DNA from: Hoeflea prorocentri
GTDB lineage: Bacteria > Pseudomonadota > Alphaproteobacteria > Rhizobiales > Rhizobiaceae
Assembly (NCBI RefSeq): GCF_027944115.1
Contig: NZ_JAPJZI010000001.1
Span: 4,518,610-4,582,609, forward strand
Direction: 5' to 3'
Length of the DNA: 64,000 bases
Positions 39,829 through 47,302 of this stretch are shown in pieces. Both the position numbers and the translations under genes were made by a program. Each line of letters opens with the position of its first letter. Positions within the stretch are counted from its first letter, which is position 1. The notes beneath the pieces are model-generated. The model searched no databases and was not told where the DNA came from. It worked only from the letters and a program-made list of their open reading frames with translations.

Positions 39829-41088
39829 TCATCGGAACTCAAAGGCTTCGGTATGAATCCGTGTCCGGCCAACCCCTTCAGCCTTGAGGTTCTTCATCAA
39901 AGCGTTGACCATCGGCCTGGGTCCGCATAGGAAATAGTCGTAGCTGTCAAGCGGGTCGGGCAGCTTGGTTTTCATGATGTCGACCCGGGCGAAATTGCCC
40001 TCGTCCGAGAACAATGGCACGAGCGTCACGTTGCCGAGTTCGGCGGCGCGTTTATCCAGTTCATCGAGGAAAATTGCATCGTCGCTGTTGCGCGCGGCGT
40101 AGACGAGGTGGATTTCCCGGCCATCGCCCGGTTTCATCTCACGGACGGCCGACAGGAACGGCGTCAATCCAATGCCGCCGGCGAGCCAGATCTGTTTTCT
40201 CCCCGCCGATGCCATATCGAAGCGGCCATAGGGTCCGTGCACATGGACAGTGGCGCCGGCCTTCAGTTCTTCACGAACCTTTCGCGTCCAGTCTCCGAGC
40301 ACCTTCATGGTAAAGCGCAGGCGATCTTCTCCCGGGGCGCTGGAAATCGTGAAAGGATGCGGCTCGTCCCAGCCCTTGCCCTGCACTTCCACAAAAGCAA
40401 ACTGTCCGGATTTGTGTTGCAGATTGTCGCCGACCGGCTTGAGAACGATTTCAGTCGCCCGCTCCAGAGCGTTTACGCTTTCGATCGTGTATTCCAGAGC
40501 TAATCTGCGGTTCTTTCCCGCAATGCTGTAAAGATAGGAAAGAATGCCGATAACAGCCGTGCAGATCAGCAATATCCCGGACGGGCCGAAGCGCTCGAAG
40601 AAAATTGGCGGCGCCAACAAAAAATGACCGACAACCAGAAGGTAAACAAGACCCATGGCTTTGTGCGGTAGCCGCCAGCGGTGATAGGGGATCTTCCGGT
40701 TGAGCGTCAGCGCCAGCGAAATGACGAGCAGGATCAGGGCGACCATTCCCATGGGTGCCGAGGGAACCAACGACATTTCGAGTTCGCTGACGCCGGCGGG
40801 CAACGCCTTCGGCACGCCCAGAAAATGCAGCAGCACCAGTAGCCCTGCGATGACACCGCAATATTTGTGGACCTGATACATACGGTCCAGCCCGCCGAAC
40901 AAGGCTTCGGCGGCTCTCAGCCGGGTCGACAGAACAATCGCCACCGTCATTAACAAAAACGCAAAACCGCCCAGCAAAGTGGTCATGGTGGTTCTGCCGT
41001 CATGGCCTTCGGGAGCGAAGCCGATATGCAGTCCGGCGAAGACCGCCAGAAGAGCGATGATCAGGTAGATGCCGTTACGATTTAACAT
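39829..41088 (-). CDS. Ferric-reductase-like transmembrane flavoprotein
   Basis: 419 residues. The N-terminal half is a ferric reductase transmembrane domain of about six helices with paired histidines (YQVHKYCG, LLHFLG, PHKAMG, VVGHFLL) suited to two b-hemes. The C-terminal half is an FAD/NAD(P) reductase: HPFTISSAP binds FAD, IWLAGGIGLTPFLSAV binds NAD(P) and FLCGPRPMVNAL is the last motif. It could pass cytoplasmic electrons to periplasmic metal or oxygen. Second gene in an EF-hand-led operon. Confidence 0.92.
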   Translation of the reverse strand: MLNRNGIYLIIALLAVFAGLHIGFAPEGHDGRTTMTTLLGGFAFLLMTVAIVLSTRLRAAEALFGGLDRMYQVHKYCGVIAGLLVLLHFLGVPKALPAGVSELEMSLVPSAPMGMVALILLVISLALTLNRKIPYHRWRLPHKAMGLVYLLVVGHFLLAPPIFFERFGPSGILLICTAVIGILSYLYSIAGKNRRLALEYTIESVNALERATEIVLKPVGDNLQHKSGQFAFVEVQGKGWDEPHPFTISSAPGEDRLRFTMKVLGDWTRKVREELKAGATVHVHGPYGRFDMASAGRKQIWLAGGIGLTPFLSAVREMKPGDGREIHLVYAARNSDDAIFLDELDKRAAELGNVTLVPLFSDEGNFARVDIMKTKLPDPLDSYDYFLCGPRPMVNALMKNLKAEGVGRTRIHTEAFEFR

Positions 41089-41118
41089 GGAAACGCCCCG
41101 CCTTCGGATTGTCGATGC

Positions 41119-41598
41119 CTATTCAGGCTTGAGTGCGGCCCGGATGGCGACGAGCACGGAAAAGCCGCCCAGAAACTCTGATTTTTCGAGGATGGCGTTT
41201 CCGTTCACATCGGCGCGGTCAAAATCGGCAAGCAGGGATCTGCGGTGTTCCGACTGGGTGATTTTGCCGTCACCGTTGCGGTCCCAGAAACTGAAAACAA
41301 CTTTCAGCGCCGTGTCATAGGCCAGTTTCCTGTTTTCATCTTCGGCGATGTTCTGGAAACCAAAACCCCAGCCCAGAAACTCCGCAAGTTCCATGCCGCC
41401 ATTGTCGTTGGCGTCGATGGATTCGAATATGTCGGCCCTGATAGCCTCCATATCACCCTGGTGCAGGTAACCCTTGCCGTGACGGTCGGCCGACTCGAAT
41501 GTGAGTTCGGCCAGCAGCCTGCCTTCCGGTTGTTCCTCGGCCGCCGCCGGTGCGATCAATGTTGCAACAAGGGCGGTGCAAGCCAGCATCTGTTTCAT
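41119..41598 (-). CDS. Exported EF-hand protein
   Basis: 159 residues. MKQMLACTALVATLIAPAAAEE is a signal peptide, so the protein is periplasmic. At least three EF-hand loops are visible: DANDNGGMELAEF, DRNGDGKITQSEH and DVNGNAILEKSEF, plus a weaker DRHGKGYLHQGD. Ca2+ binding is likely. The ATG at 41598 follows GGAG with good spacing. The pairing with a ferric-reductase-type protein recalls EF-hand-regulated NADPH oxidases, where the two are one chain. Confidence 0.88.
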   Translation of the reverse strand: MKQMLACTALVATLIAPAAAEEQPEGRLLAELTFESADRHGKGYLHQGDMEAIRADIFESIDANDNGGMELAEFLGWGFGFQNIAEDENRKLAYDTALKVVFSFWDRNGDGKITQSEHRRSLLADFDRADVNGNAILEKSEFLGGFSVLVAIRAALKPE

Positions 41599-41648
41599 TT
41601 TTTTCTCCATGCCTGTTGTGAAGCCTTGGACGCTCATATAATTTGCGA

Positions 41649-41684
41649 ATGCAATACATGCAAATGCAACACTTGTAAATACAA
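41649..41684. promoter_or_regulatory. Repeated elements in the EF-hand/MarR divergent spacer
   Basis: Three direct copies of ATGCAA (41649-41654, 41658-41663, 41664-41669) are followed by a dyad TTGTA/TACAA (41673-41684). The 128-nt spacer separates the EF-hand operon from the marR gene, so these are candidates for operator or promoter elements. Confidence 0.45.
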
Positions 41685-41726
41685 TTGTTGCCAGTGGAGG
41701 CGAATCTGTGAAAGTCAGGGGGATCA

Positions 41727-42209
41727 ATGGGCAGGGATGAGTTTTTGATGACCCAAATCTCCGAGGCGCAGCGCAGGCGACAATCCAGTTTGGGATTTTT
41801 GATTCAGATACTCGCTCGCCGCATTGATCAGGAGATGAAGCAACGTCTGGCTGAAATCGGAATCGATACGAAGATTTTCGCGAACCTCATGCTATTGAGC
41901 GAGGGTGACGGCATCACGCAGCGGGAGCTGGGCAGAATGCTGGAGTTTCCGGAGTATTATACGAGCAGAACCGTTGATATCCTGGTTGCAAAGGGACTGG
42001 CCGAAAGACGCCCGGACCCGGACAGTCGCCGGTCGGTGCTGATATTCCTGACCAGCAAGGGTCGCGAAAAAACCAAGGCCCTGCCATCAATCATCTCAGC
42101 GGTAAACTCTGAGTATCTTGGACCCCTGAACGCGAAAGATCGGCAGCAACTGGTCAAGCTTTTGCAGCGCGTTGCGCGTATCGATGAGCATGGCGACCCC
42201 AATCTTTAA
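41727..42209 (+). CDS. MarR family transcriptional regulator
   Basis: 160 residues; an internal ATG at 41748 is an alternative start. The winged helix covers about residues 50-110: LSEGDGITQRELGRMLEFPEYYTSRTVDILVAKGLAERRPDPDSRRSVLIFLTSKG. Divergent from the EF-hand/ferric-reductase operon, which it probably represses. The ligand is unknown. Confidence 0.9.
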   Translation: MGRDEFLMTQISEAQRRRQSSLGFLIQILARRIDQEMKQRLAEIGIDTKIFANLMLLSEGDGITQRELGRMLEFPEYYTSRTVDILVAKGLAERRPDPDSRRSVLIFLTSKGREKTKALPSIISAVNSEYLGPLNAKDRQQLVKLLQRVARIDEHGDPNL

Positions 42210-42366
42210 GGCAGCCAAGGCCAAGCGTTCGCTGAGCATTATGCATGAGGCGGGCGTCCTCAAGGCTGGCGCAATTTGACCGGATGCGGCACCACCGCGA
42301 TACTGTGACGTTTGTCGGGGCTCGGGGACAGCCCTGCGGCGAGACTGATGTGTCGGGGGGTGCACT

Positions 42367-43587
42367 TTGAATTCCATCTTGAGAAAACTGCGCTGGCTGT
42401 TGTGCCTGGCGATCATGCCAACGGGAACTCTGGCGCAGGATGCCGCTCCACCGGATCTGCTTTCCTTTGCTCAGGGCGCGGTGCCTGTCGCGGTGACAAG
42501 CGCGCCCTCCGATCTGCGGGTCGGAATTGATCAGGCCATCGGCGTCATTGACGGCAATTGGGCCGGCTTTGGTATTTTGCGCAAGCCGGCGGTGGCCGGG
42601 GATGTGGTCGAGATGACCTTTTCCTTGCCGGCGCCAACGCGGTTCGACAGGTTTGCGGTGCCAAATGTGTTTGAAACGCGGAGCCCATCGCAGACCTTCG
42701 TGAAAACGGTTGAGGTGCTTGGGGCGACGGATTCCGTCGACGGGCCCTATCTGCCCCTGGCGCGGGCCGAGCTGACCACGCATGAATCAGACGGTGAGCA
42801 GACAGCTCTTGTCTTGTCTGACGATCAGCCGGAGGTGCGCTGGGTCCGTCTGCGCCTTTCCGGTGGTATCGATGTGCAGACGGACAAGAGCTTTCTGGAG
42901 TTTTCAGAGCTGATTGGCACGGGTGTCCAACAGGAGCCGCCATTGTCCGAAGCCTTTGCAGGTGTGTGGTCCGGGCGCGGTGTGAAGCTGGAGCTGGAGC
43001 AGAAGGGGCCGGTTGTCACAGGTTGTTATGACGGAAATTCCGAGCTTAAGGGCACCGTTCGCGGCAATATTCTGCGTGCCCTCGGTGCGGATCCGGCTGG
43101 CGTGCCGTCGCAATTCATCCTGATCGCGGGAGACGATGGCGCCATTCAGGGTCTTCGCTCCTCCAATGGAGCACCGTTCAAGCCGTATAATGGTGATCGT
43201 TCCGACAAGCCGGCAACCTGTCTGCAGCCTGAGCCGCCAAAGCTCGGCTGCGGCTCCATCGTGCATGGGATCGGCTTCGACTTCGACAGCGACCGGATAA
43301 GGCCCGCCTCGCAAGGCGTAGTCGAAGAACTCTATGCCGGGCTCAGTGCGGATGCCGGCACGGGGATCCGGATCATCGGGCATTCTTCGAGCGAGGGTGC
43401 GGAAGATTATAATCGCGACCTTTCCGAACGGCGTGCCCGATCGGTTGTTGCGGCTCTGGTGGATCTCGGGATCGACCCCGCCGACATTTCGGCTGCGGGC
43501 CGTGGCGAGGCCGAGCCGATCGCCAGCAATGACGATGAAGCCGGCCGGTCGCTCAATCGCAGGGTAGAGGTGACATGCTCCGGATGA
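42367..43587 (+). CDS. OmpA-family C-terminal domain outer membrane/periplasmic protein
   Basis: 406 residues from a TTG. A signal peptide ends near GTLAQD. Residues about 30-190 form a beta-sandwich-like region with FDRFAVPNVFETRSPSQTF and WVRLRLSGG, reminiscent of F5/8-type carbohydrate-binding folds. The C-terminal domain (about 295-405) is OmpA-like, with IGFDFDSDRIRPAS and LSERRARSVVAALVDLGIDPADI then GEAEPIASNDDEAGRSLNRRVEV, which binds peptidoglycan. The combination suggests an envelope anchor. Confidence 0.85.
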   Translation: MNSILRKLRWLLCLAIMPTGTLAQDAAPPDLLSFAQGAVPVAVTSAPSDLRVGIDQAIGVIDGNWAGFGILRKPAVAGDVVEMTFSLPAPTRFDRFAVPNVFETRSPSQTFVKTVEVLGATDSVDGPYLPLARAELTTHESDGEQTALVLSDDQPEVRWVRLRLSGGIDVQTDKSFLEFSELIGTGVQQEPPLSEAFAGVWSGRGVKLELEQKGPVVTGCYDGNSELKGTVRGNILRALGADPAGVPSQFILIAGDDGAIQGLRSSNGAPFKPYNGDRSDKPATCLQPEPPKLGCGSIVHGIGFDFDSDRIRPASQGVVEELYAGLSADAGTGIRIIGHSSSEGAEDYNRDLSERRARSVVAALVDLGIDPADISAAGRGEAEPIASNDDEAGRSLNRRVEVTCSG

Positions 43588-43671
43588 TCCGCGCCGGATT
43601 GCCGCTCCGGGGCGGTATTGCCGAGCCCGTCGACTGGGCATCGATGCACGTTTGAGGGGGATGATGGGGTC

Positions 43672-44034
43672 ATGCGACGGGCTGATATTGTCTATGCACT
43701 GATCGTTGTCTGGGCGCTGGCGATTGGCTGGTCATTGTGGGGCGCTGCCGCGGTCGAAGGGCCTCGAAACCTTGATACGGGCTTCAAGAAGCTCGATGTG
43801 TTTTTCAAGGGCCAGCTTCTTGCATTTGGTGTTGCCCTGGTCACCGCGGCTGCCGGTTTTGCGTTTGCCGGTGCGGCCCGCCGGATACGCCTGATCGGCC
43901 TCATTCCGATTGGTCTGACGGTGTTGGTGCTCGCCGGGTCAACTGCGGCGTTTCTTCTGTTCAACGAGGCGGACCCAACACCGTCCACGCAAACACGCAT
44001 GCCGACTGCCCCGGCAGACGGGGCCGTCGACTAG
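43672..44034 (+). CDS. Small membrane protein of unknown function
   Basis: 120 residues from an ATG preceded by a GGGGGATGATGGGG stretch. Three hydrophobic segments at about 6-26, 48-68 and 76-96, then a Pro/Thr-rich tail. No family recognised. It follows the OmpA-like gene by 84 nt on the same strand and may be co-transcribed. The frame is open upstream to 43618. Confidence 0.6.
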   Translation: MRRADIVYALIVVWALAIGWSLWGAAAVEGPRNLDTGFKKLDVFFKGQLLAFGVALVTAAAGFAFAGAARRIRLIGLIPIGLTVLVLAGSTAAFLLFNEADPTPSTQTRMPTAPADGAVD

Positions 44035-44065
44035 CCGCCCGCACTCGTCGGTTTCGGCTTATAGC

Positions 44066-45643
44066 TCATAATTCGATGGTTCTGTCCGGGGCGAGCGATG
44101 TGAGAAACGGCCGGTCATGGCTGACCACCAGAATGGCGCCATTATAGGCCGCCAGCGCGGTTTCGAGCGCTGCGATGCCGTCGAGATCGAGATGGTTGGT
44201 CGGTTCGTCGAGGATGAGGAGCATGGGTGGATGGGCGGAGCCAAGGGCGCAGGCAAGGCCGGCGCGCAGCCGTTCACCGCCGCTCAGATCGCCTGCCTTG
44301 CGCATGGCGTCCGCAGCGCGGAAACCGAAGCGGGCGAGCGCCGCATGGGCCATATTGGCATCCGCCGATGGATTGAGGCGCTGGTAATTTTCCCGCAGTG
44401 CCCGTGCCGGGTCCAGCAGCGCCAGATGCTGATCCAGCATGGCAAAGGAAACCATCAGGTCCACGGTGCCGCTTTGAGGCGCGACCTGACCGGCGATCAA
44501 TTTCAGAAGCGTTGTCTTGCCGCTCCCGTTCGGCCCCGCAATCAAAACGCGCTCCGGGCCGCTTACGGTGAGCGACAGATCACGGATCAACGGGCGGTCC
44601 GGATCATAGCCGCCGGTCACGCCATTCAATCGCAGCACCAGCTTGCCGGGCGGCAGGCCCGTCGGGGGAATGCTCATCTCGATGGGCTGCAGGATCTCGA
44701 TCTTTTCGCGTGCGGCGGTCAGCGCTTCATCCGCCGCCTCCCGGCGCGCGTCCCTCAGGCGCGTGCCGGTTCCGTCCGACGCCTCTGCCCGCTCCTTGGC
44801 CTTGTCCATCAGGATCTTGGGCTGATCGCCCCTGGCGCGCGCTTTGCGCCCGGCCCTGTCCGTGCGCGCCTTGCGTTCGCCGGCCAATTGCGCGCGCTGT
44901 GCCGTTTCGGTACGGATCTTTTCCGCATGGGCAAGGGCGCGCTGTGCTGCGTCGAGCTCGGTCTCCTTGCGTTGCCGGAAGGCGGTGTAGTTTCCGCCAT
45001 AGCGGGTCGCGCCGAGTGAGGTCAGCTCCACGATTGCGTCCATTTCTTCCAGCAATTCCCGATCGTGGCTGACGATGATCGCCCCACCTTTCCAGCCGCG
45101 GATAAGCTCGATCACGGCTTTGCGTCCTGCCCGGTCGAGATTGTTTGTCGGCTCGTCCAACAACAGGAAATCCGGCTTGGCAAAGATCAGCGCGGCAAGG
45201 GCGGCGCGGGTGCGCTGACCGCCCGAAAGCGCGGCCAACGGGGTCTGGAGATCAGCCGTAAGATCGCAACGCGACAGTGCGGCTTCAACCCGTGAGGGCA
45301 GGGTCCAGTCCGCATCGCCGAGTTCTTCGACGCAGGCCGACCCCTCTTCCGCCCGATCAAGCAGCGTGAGTGCTCGCCGGACGCCGAAGAGGTCGGCGAT
45401 GGTATCGCCGGGACGCTGCATTGCGTCCTGCCGCATCATGGCGCATGTGCCCGATACCTGCACATGGCCAGCTGCGGGCAGCAGATCGCCGCAGATCAGG
45501 AGCAGGAGCGTGCTCTTGCCCGTCCCGTTACGCCCGACGATGCCGGTGCGCTCGGGCGCAAAAGCCAGATTGAGGTCGGAAAAAAGTGGCGTGCCGTCAG
45601 GCGTGGACCAGGAAAGACTGGATAGGGACACTGATGCGGGCAT
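44066..45643 (-). CDS. ABC-F family ATPase
   Basis: 525 residues with two ABC cassettes and no membrane domain. Cassette 1: GRNGTGKST, LSGGQRTR, FLLLDEPTNNLD. Cassette 2: GPNGSGKTT, LSGGERLR, LLILDEPTNHLD. Between them is a long charged linker (about 230-330) rich in Arg, Lys and Ala, the part that reaches the ribosomal P-site in ABC-F proteins. Likely acts on ribosomes, as housekeeping or antibiotic-resistance factor. The frame extends upstream to 45802, but ATG 45643 starts the first cassette; it lies inside a short leader ORF (45597-45701). Confidence 0.92.
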   Translation of the reverse strand: MPASVSLSSLSWSTPDGTPLFSDLNLAFAPERTGIVGRNGTGKSTLLLLICGDLLPAAGHVQVSGTCAMMRQDAMQRPGDTIADLFGVRRALTLLDRAEEGSACVEELGDADWTLPSRVEAALSRCDLTADLQTPLAALSGGQRTRAALAALIFAKPDFLLLDEPTNNLDRAGRKAVIELIRGWKGGAIIVSHDRELLEEMDAIVELTSLGATRYGGNYTAFRQRKETELDAAQRALAHAEKIRTETAQRAQLAGERKARTDRAGRKARARGDQPKILMDKAKERAEASDGTGTRLRDARREAADEALTAAREKIEILQPIEMSIPPTGLPPGKLVLRLNGVTGGYDPDRPLIRDLSLTVSGPERVLIAGPNGSGKTTLLKLIAGQVAPQSGTVDLMVSFAMLDQHLALLDPARALRENYQRLNPSADANMAHAALARFGFRAADAMRKAGDLSGGERLRAGLACALGSAHPPMLLILDEPTNHLDLDGIAALETALAAYNGAILVVSHDRPFLTSLAPDRTIEL

Positions 45644-45701
45644 GGGGAAGAACGTCTCGTTGCAAAACCGGAAGGGCGAAAGCAGCGAAAGTCTGATCCA
45701 T
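45597..45701 (-). CDS. Putative leader ORF overlapping the ABC-F start
   Basis: A 34-codon frame from ATG 45701 to TGA 45597-45599 overlaps the first 47 bases of the ABC-F gene in another frame. It has GAGGAG 11-16 nt upstream, whereas the ABC-F start itself has no obvious ribosome binding site. It could couple or attenuate translation of the ATPase, a mode known for several ABC-F genes. No homology is known to me. Confidence 0.35.
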   Translation of the reverse strand: MDQTFAAFALPVLQRDVLPHARISVPIQSFLVHA

Positions 45702-46021
45702 GACCCGGGTGTCTCCTCTTGTGTGACCGTCTCGAAGATAGGAACTGCAGCAACGGCCGGCAAGACCTGATGTGATTGGCGCTCAGTATTTAACGCGCCC
45801 AACCCGGCAGCGCTTGCCCGCCCAATCGCCCGAAAAGAAACATATGGCCCTTTGCCATTGGCCGCGACTCATTCATACTGATCCGCAGGCCATGGCCCTT
45901 GCCTCCCCCCTCCAGCCGGGAAAGCACGCAACATGCGGGGCCGTCCAACCCATCGAACCGACTGTTCGAGCACCACGCATGAGGAGGGATTGCGGTTTCC
46001 GCTCGCATCAGGAGGTTTTCC
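45644..46021. other. Divergent spacer between ABC-F and DnaB-type ATPase genes
   Basis: 378 nt with no full gene apart from the overlapping leader ORF on the minus strand. Its right half holds the first 40-nt direct repeat (45934-45973). AGGAGG at 46009-46014, just before ATG 46022, is a strong ribosome binding site for the ATPase. Confidence 0.6.
45934..45973 (+). repeat. Imperfect 40-nt direct repeat, copy 1
   Basis: Matches 46761-46800 at 32 of 40 positions by eye, including an uninterrupted 13-nt core ACCCATCGAACCG. Most differences are transitions. Copy 1 also contains a hairpin, TCGAAC (45953-45958) with GTTCGA (45964-45969). The pair brackets the DnaB-type ATPase gene. Confidence 0.7.
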
Positions 46022-46738
46022 ATGAAACTGTCTGCACCGATCCACCATCTTAAACGCCGGGCGAAAGCCATGGCGCGCAAGGAGCGTATCGCCTTGCACG
46101 AAGCGCTTGACCGTGTCGCGAGAATAGAGGGCTTTTCTCGCTGGAGCCTGCTTGCAGCACAGATATCCAAGGGTACGTCGGCAAGCGAACTGCTCGCGAA
46201 GCTCCGGCCGGGCGATATGCTGCTTTTGGGTGCGCGGCCCGGCCATGGCAAAACACTGATGGGCATGGAGCTGATCGCCGAAGCGATGAAATCCGGCCGT
46301 CAGGGCGTTTTTCTCAGCCTTGAATGTGTCGAATCCGATGTCCTGGACTATCTCAACGCCATAGGCGGCGATGCTGCGCGTTTCAACGAGCGGTTCACCT
46401 TCGACAATTCCGATGCCATCAGCTCCGACTATATTGTCGAGCAGCTTTCTGCGTCGCCCCGGGGCACCGTTGCCGTCATCGACTATCTGCAACTGCTCGA
46501 TCAGCGGCGCGAGAATCCGGTGCTGGCCGAGCAGGTCCGGGCACTGAAGTCGTTTGCCGAAGACAAGGGCCTGATCTTTGTGTTCATCTCGCAGATCGAC
46601 CGGTCCTATCTTCTGTCGGCGCGGCCCTGCCCCGATATGCGGGATGTGCGCCTGCCGAATCCGGTGGACCTCAAGCTCTTCGACCTGGCCTGTTTTCTGC
46701 AGGATGGACGGGCGCACATTGCATCGAACGGGGTGTGA
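46022..46738 (+). CDS. Small DnaB-type P-loop ATPase
   Basis: 238 residues. Walker A is GARPGHGKT (70-78), Walker B VIDYLQLLDQ (152-161), with ISQIDRS as the following motif, all in the order of the DnaB/RecA helicase C-terminal domain. The DnaB N-terminal domain is missing; instead residues about 5-48 (HHLKRRAKAMARKERIALHEAL...GFSRWSLLAA) resemble the small glyoxalase-related domain found at termini of many alphaproteobacterial proteins. It is too short for a replicative helicase and its role is unknown. Flanked by 40-nt imperfect direct repeats. Confidence 0.8.
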   Translation: MKLSAPIHHLKRRAKAMARKERIALHEALDRVARIEGFSRWSLLAAQISKGTSASELLAKLRPGDMLLLGARPGHGKTLMGMELIAEAMKSGRQGVFLSLECVESDVLDYLNAIGGDAARFNERFTFDNSDAISSDYIVEQLSASPRGTVAVIDYLQLLDQRRENPVLAEQVRALKSFAEDKGLIFVFISQIDRSYLLSARPCPDMRDVRLPNPVDLKLFDLACFLQDGRAHIASNGV

Positions 46739-46760
46739 TCCGAGGGCTCATTGGCCGGAA

Positions 46761-46800
46761 TGCGGAGCTGTCTGACCCATCGAACCGGCTGCTCCGGCAC
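46761..46800 (+). repeat. Imperfect 40-nt direct repeat, copy 2
   Basis: Second copy, beginning 23 nt after the stop of the DnaB-type ATPase gene and 827 nt from copy 1. The hairpin of copy 1 is degraded here. Confidence 0.7.
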
Positions 46801-46870
46801 ATGTGTGTGCAATGGCTGCGAAACGGGACGCGGGTGTTGACGACCTGCGGCCCGTAGATTGGGATGTTCC

Positions 46871-47302
46871 TTAGTCGTGCGGCGGATTACGGGTGTCCTG
46901 GATGTCCTGTATGCGTTGCGGCCATGTGGACCGGATATAGGACAGCACATCCCAGATATCGTCGTCTGACATCGCATCGCCGAAACCGGGCATGCCGCTT
47001 TCGAAATCCTTGATGCCGCGCGCCGTCAGCAATTCCGCGCCGCCAAGCCGCGTGTATTCGAACAGGAGCCAGTTGTCGTGATGCCATGTGTGCCCGGATT
47101 CATCGTGTGGCGGCGCCGGCAAAATGCCGTTTTCATCCGGCCTTTGCCAGTCCGGTTGTCCTTCGAGGTTGGCGCCGTGGCAGGACGCGCAATGCTCGGT
47201 ATAAAGCGTGCGCCCGTTGAGCAGGTCCCGGTTATCCAGTTCGTGACCGGCGATTGCGTGCGTGGCGGTGCCGCAGGCGAGGATTGTCAGAATCCACCTC
47301 AT
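46871..47302 (-). CDS. Class I c-type cytochrome
   Basis: 143 residues. A signal peptide (to about 18, HAIAGHE) precedes one heme-binding motif, CASCH, near residue 38, and MPGFGD near residue 106 offers the axial Met. The start overlaps the multicopper oxidase stop by four bases (ATGA), so both are translated together. It is a good candidate electron acceptor or donor for the oxidase in the periplasm. Confidence 0.9.
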   Translation of the reverse strand: MRWILTILACGTATHAIAGHELDNRDLLNGRTLYTEHCASCHGANLEGQPDWQRPDENGILPAPPHDESGHTWHHDNWLLFEYTRLGGAELLTARGIKDFESGMPGFGDAMSDDDIWDVLSYIRSTWPQRIQDIQDTRNPPHD

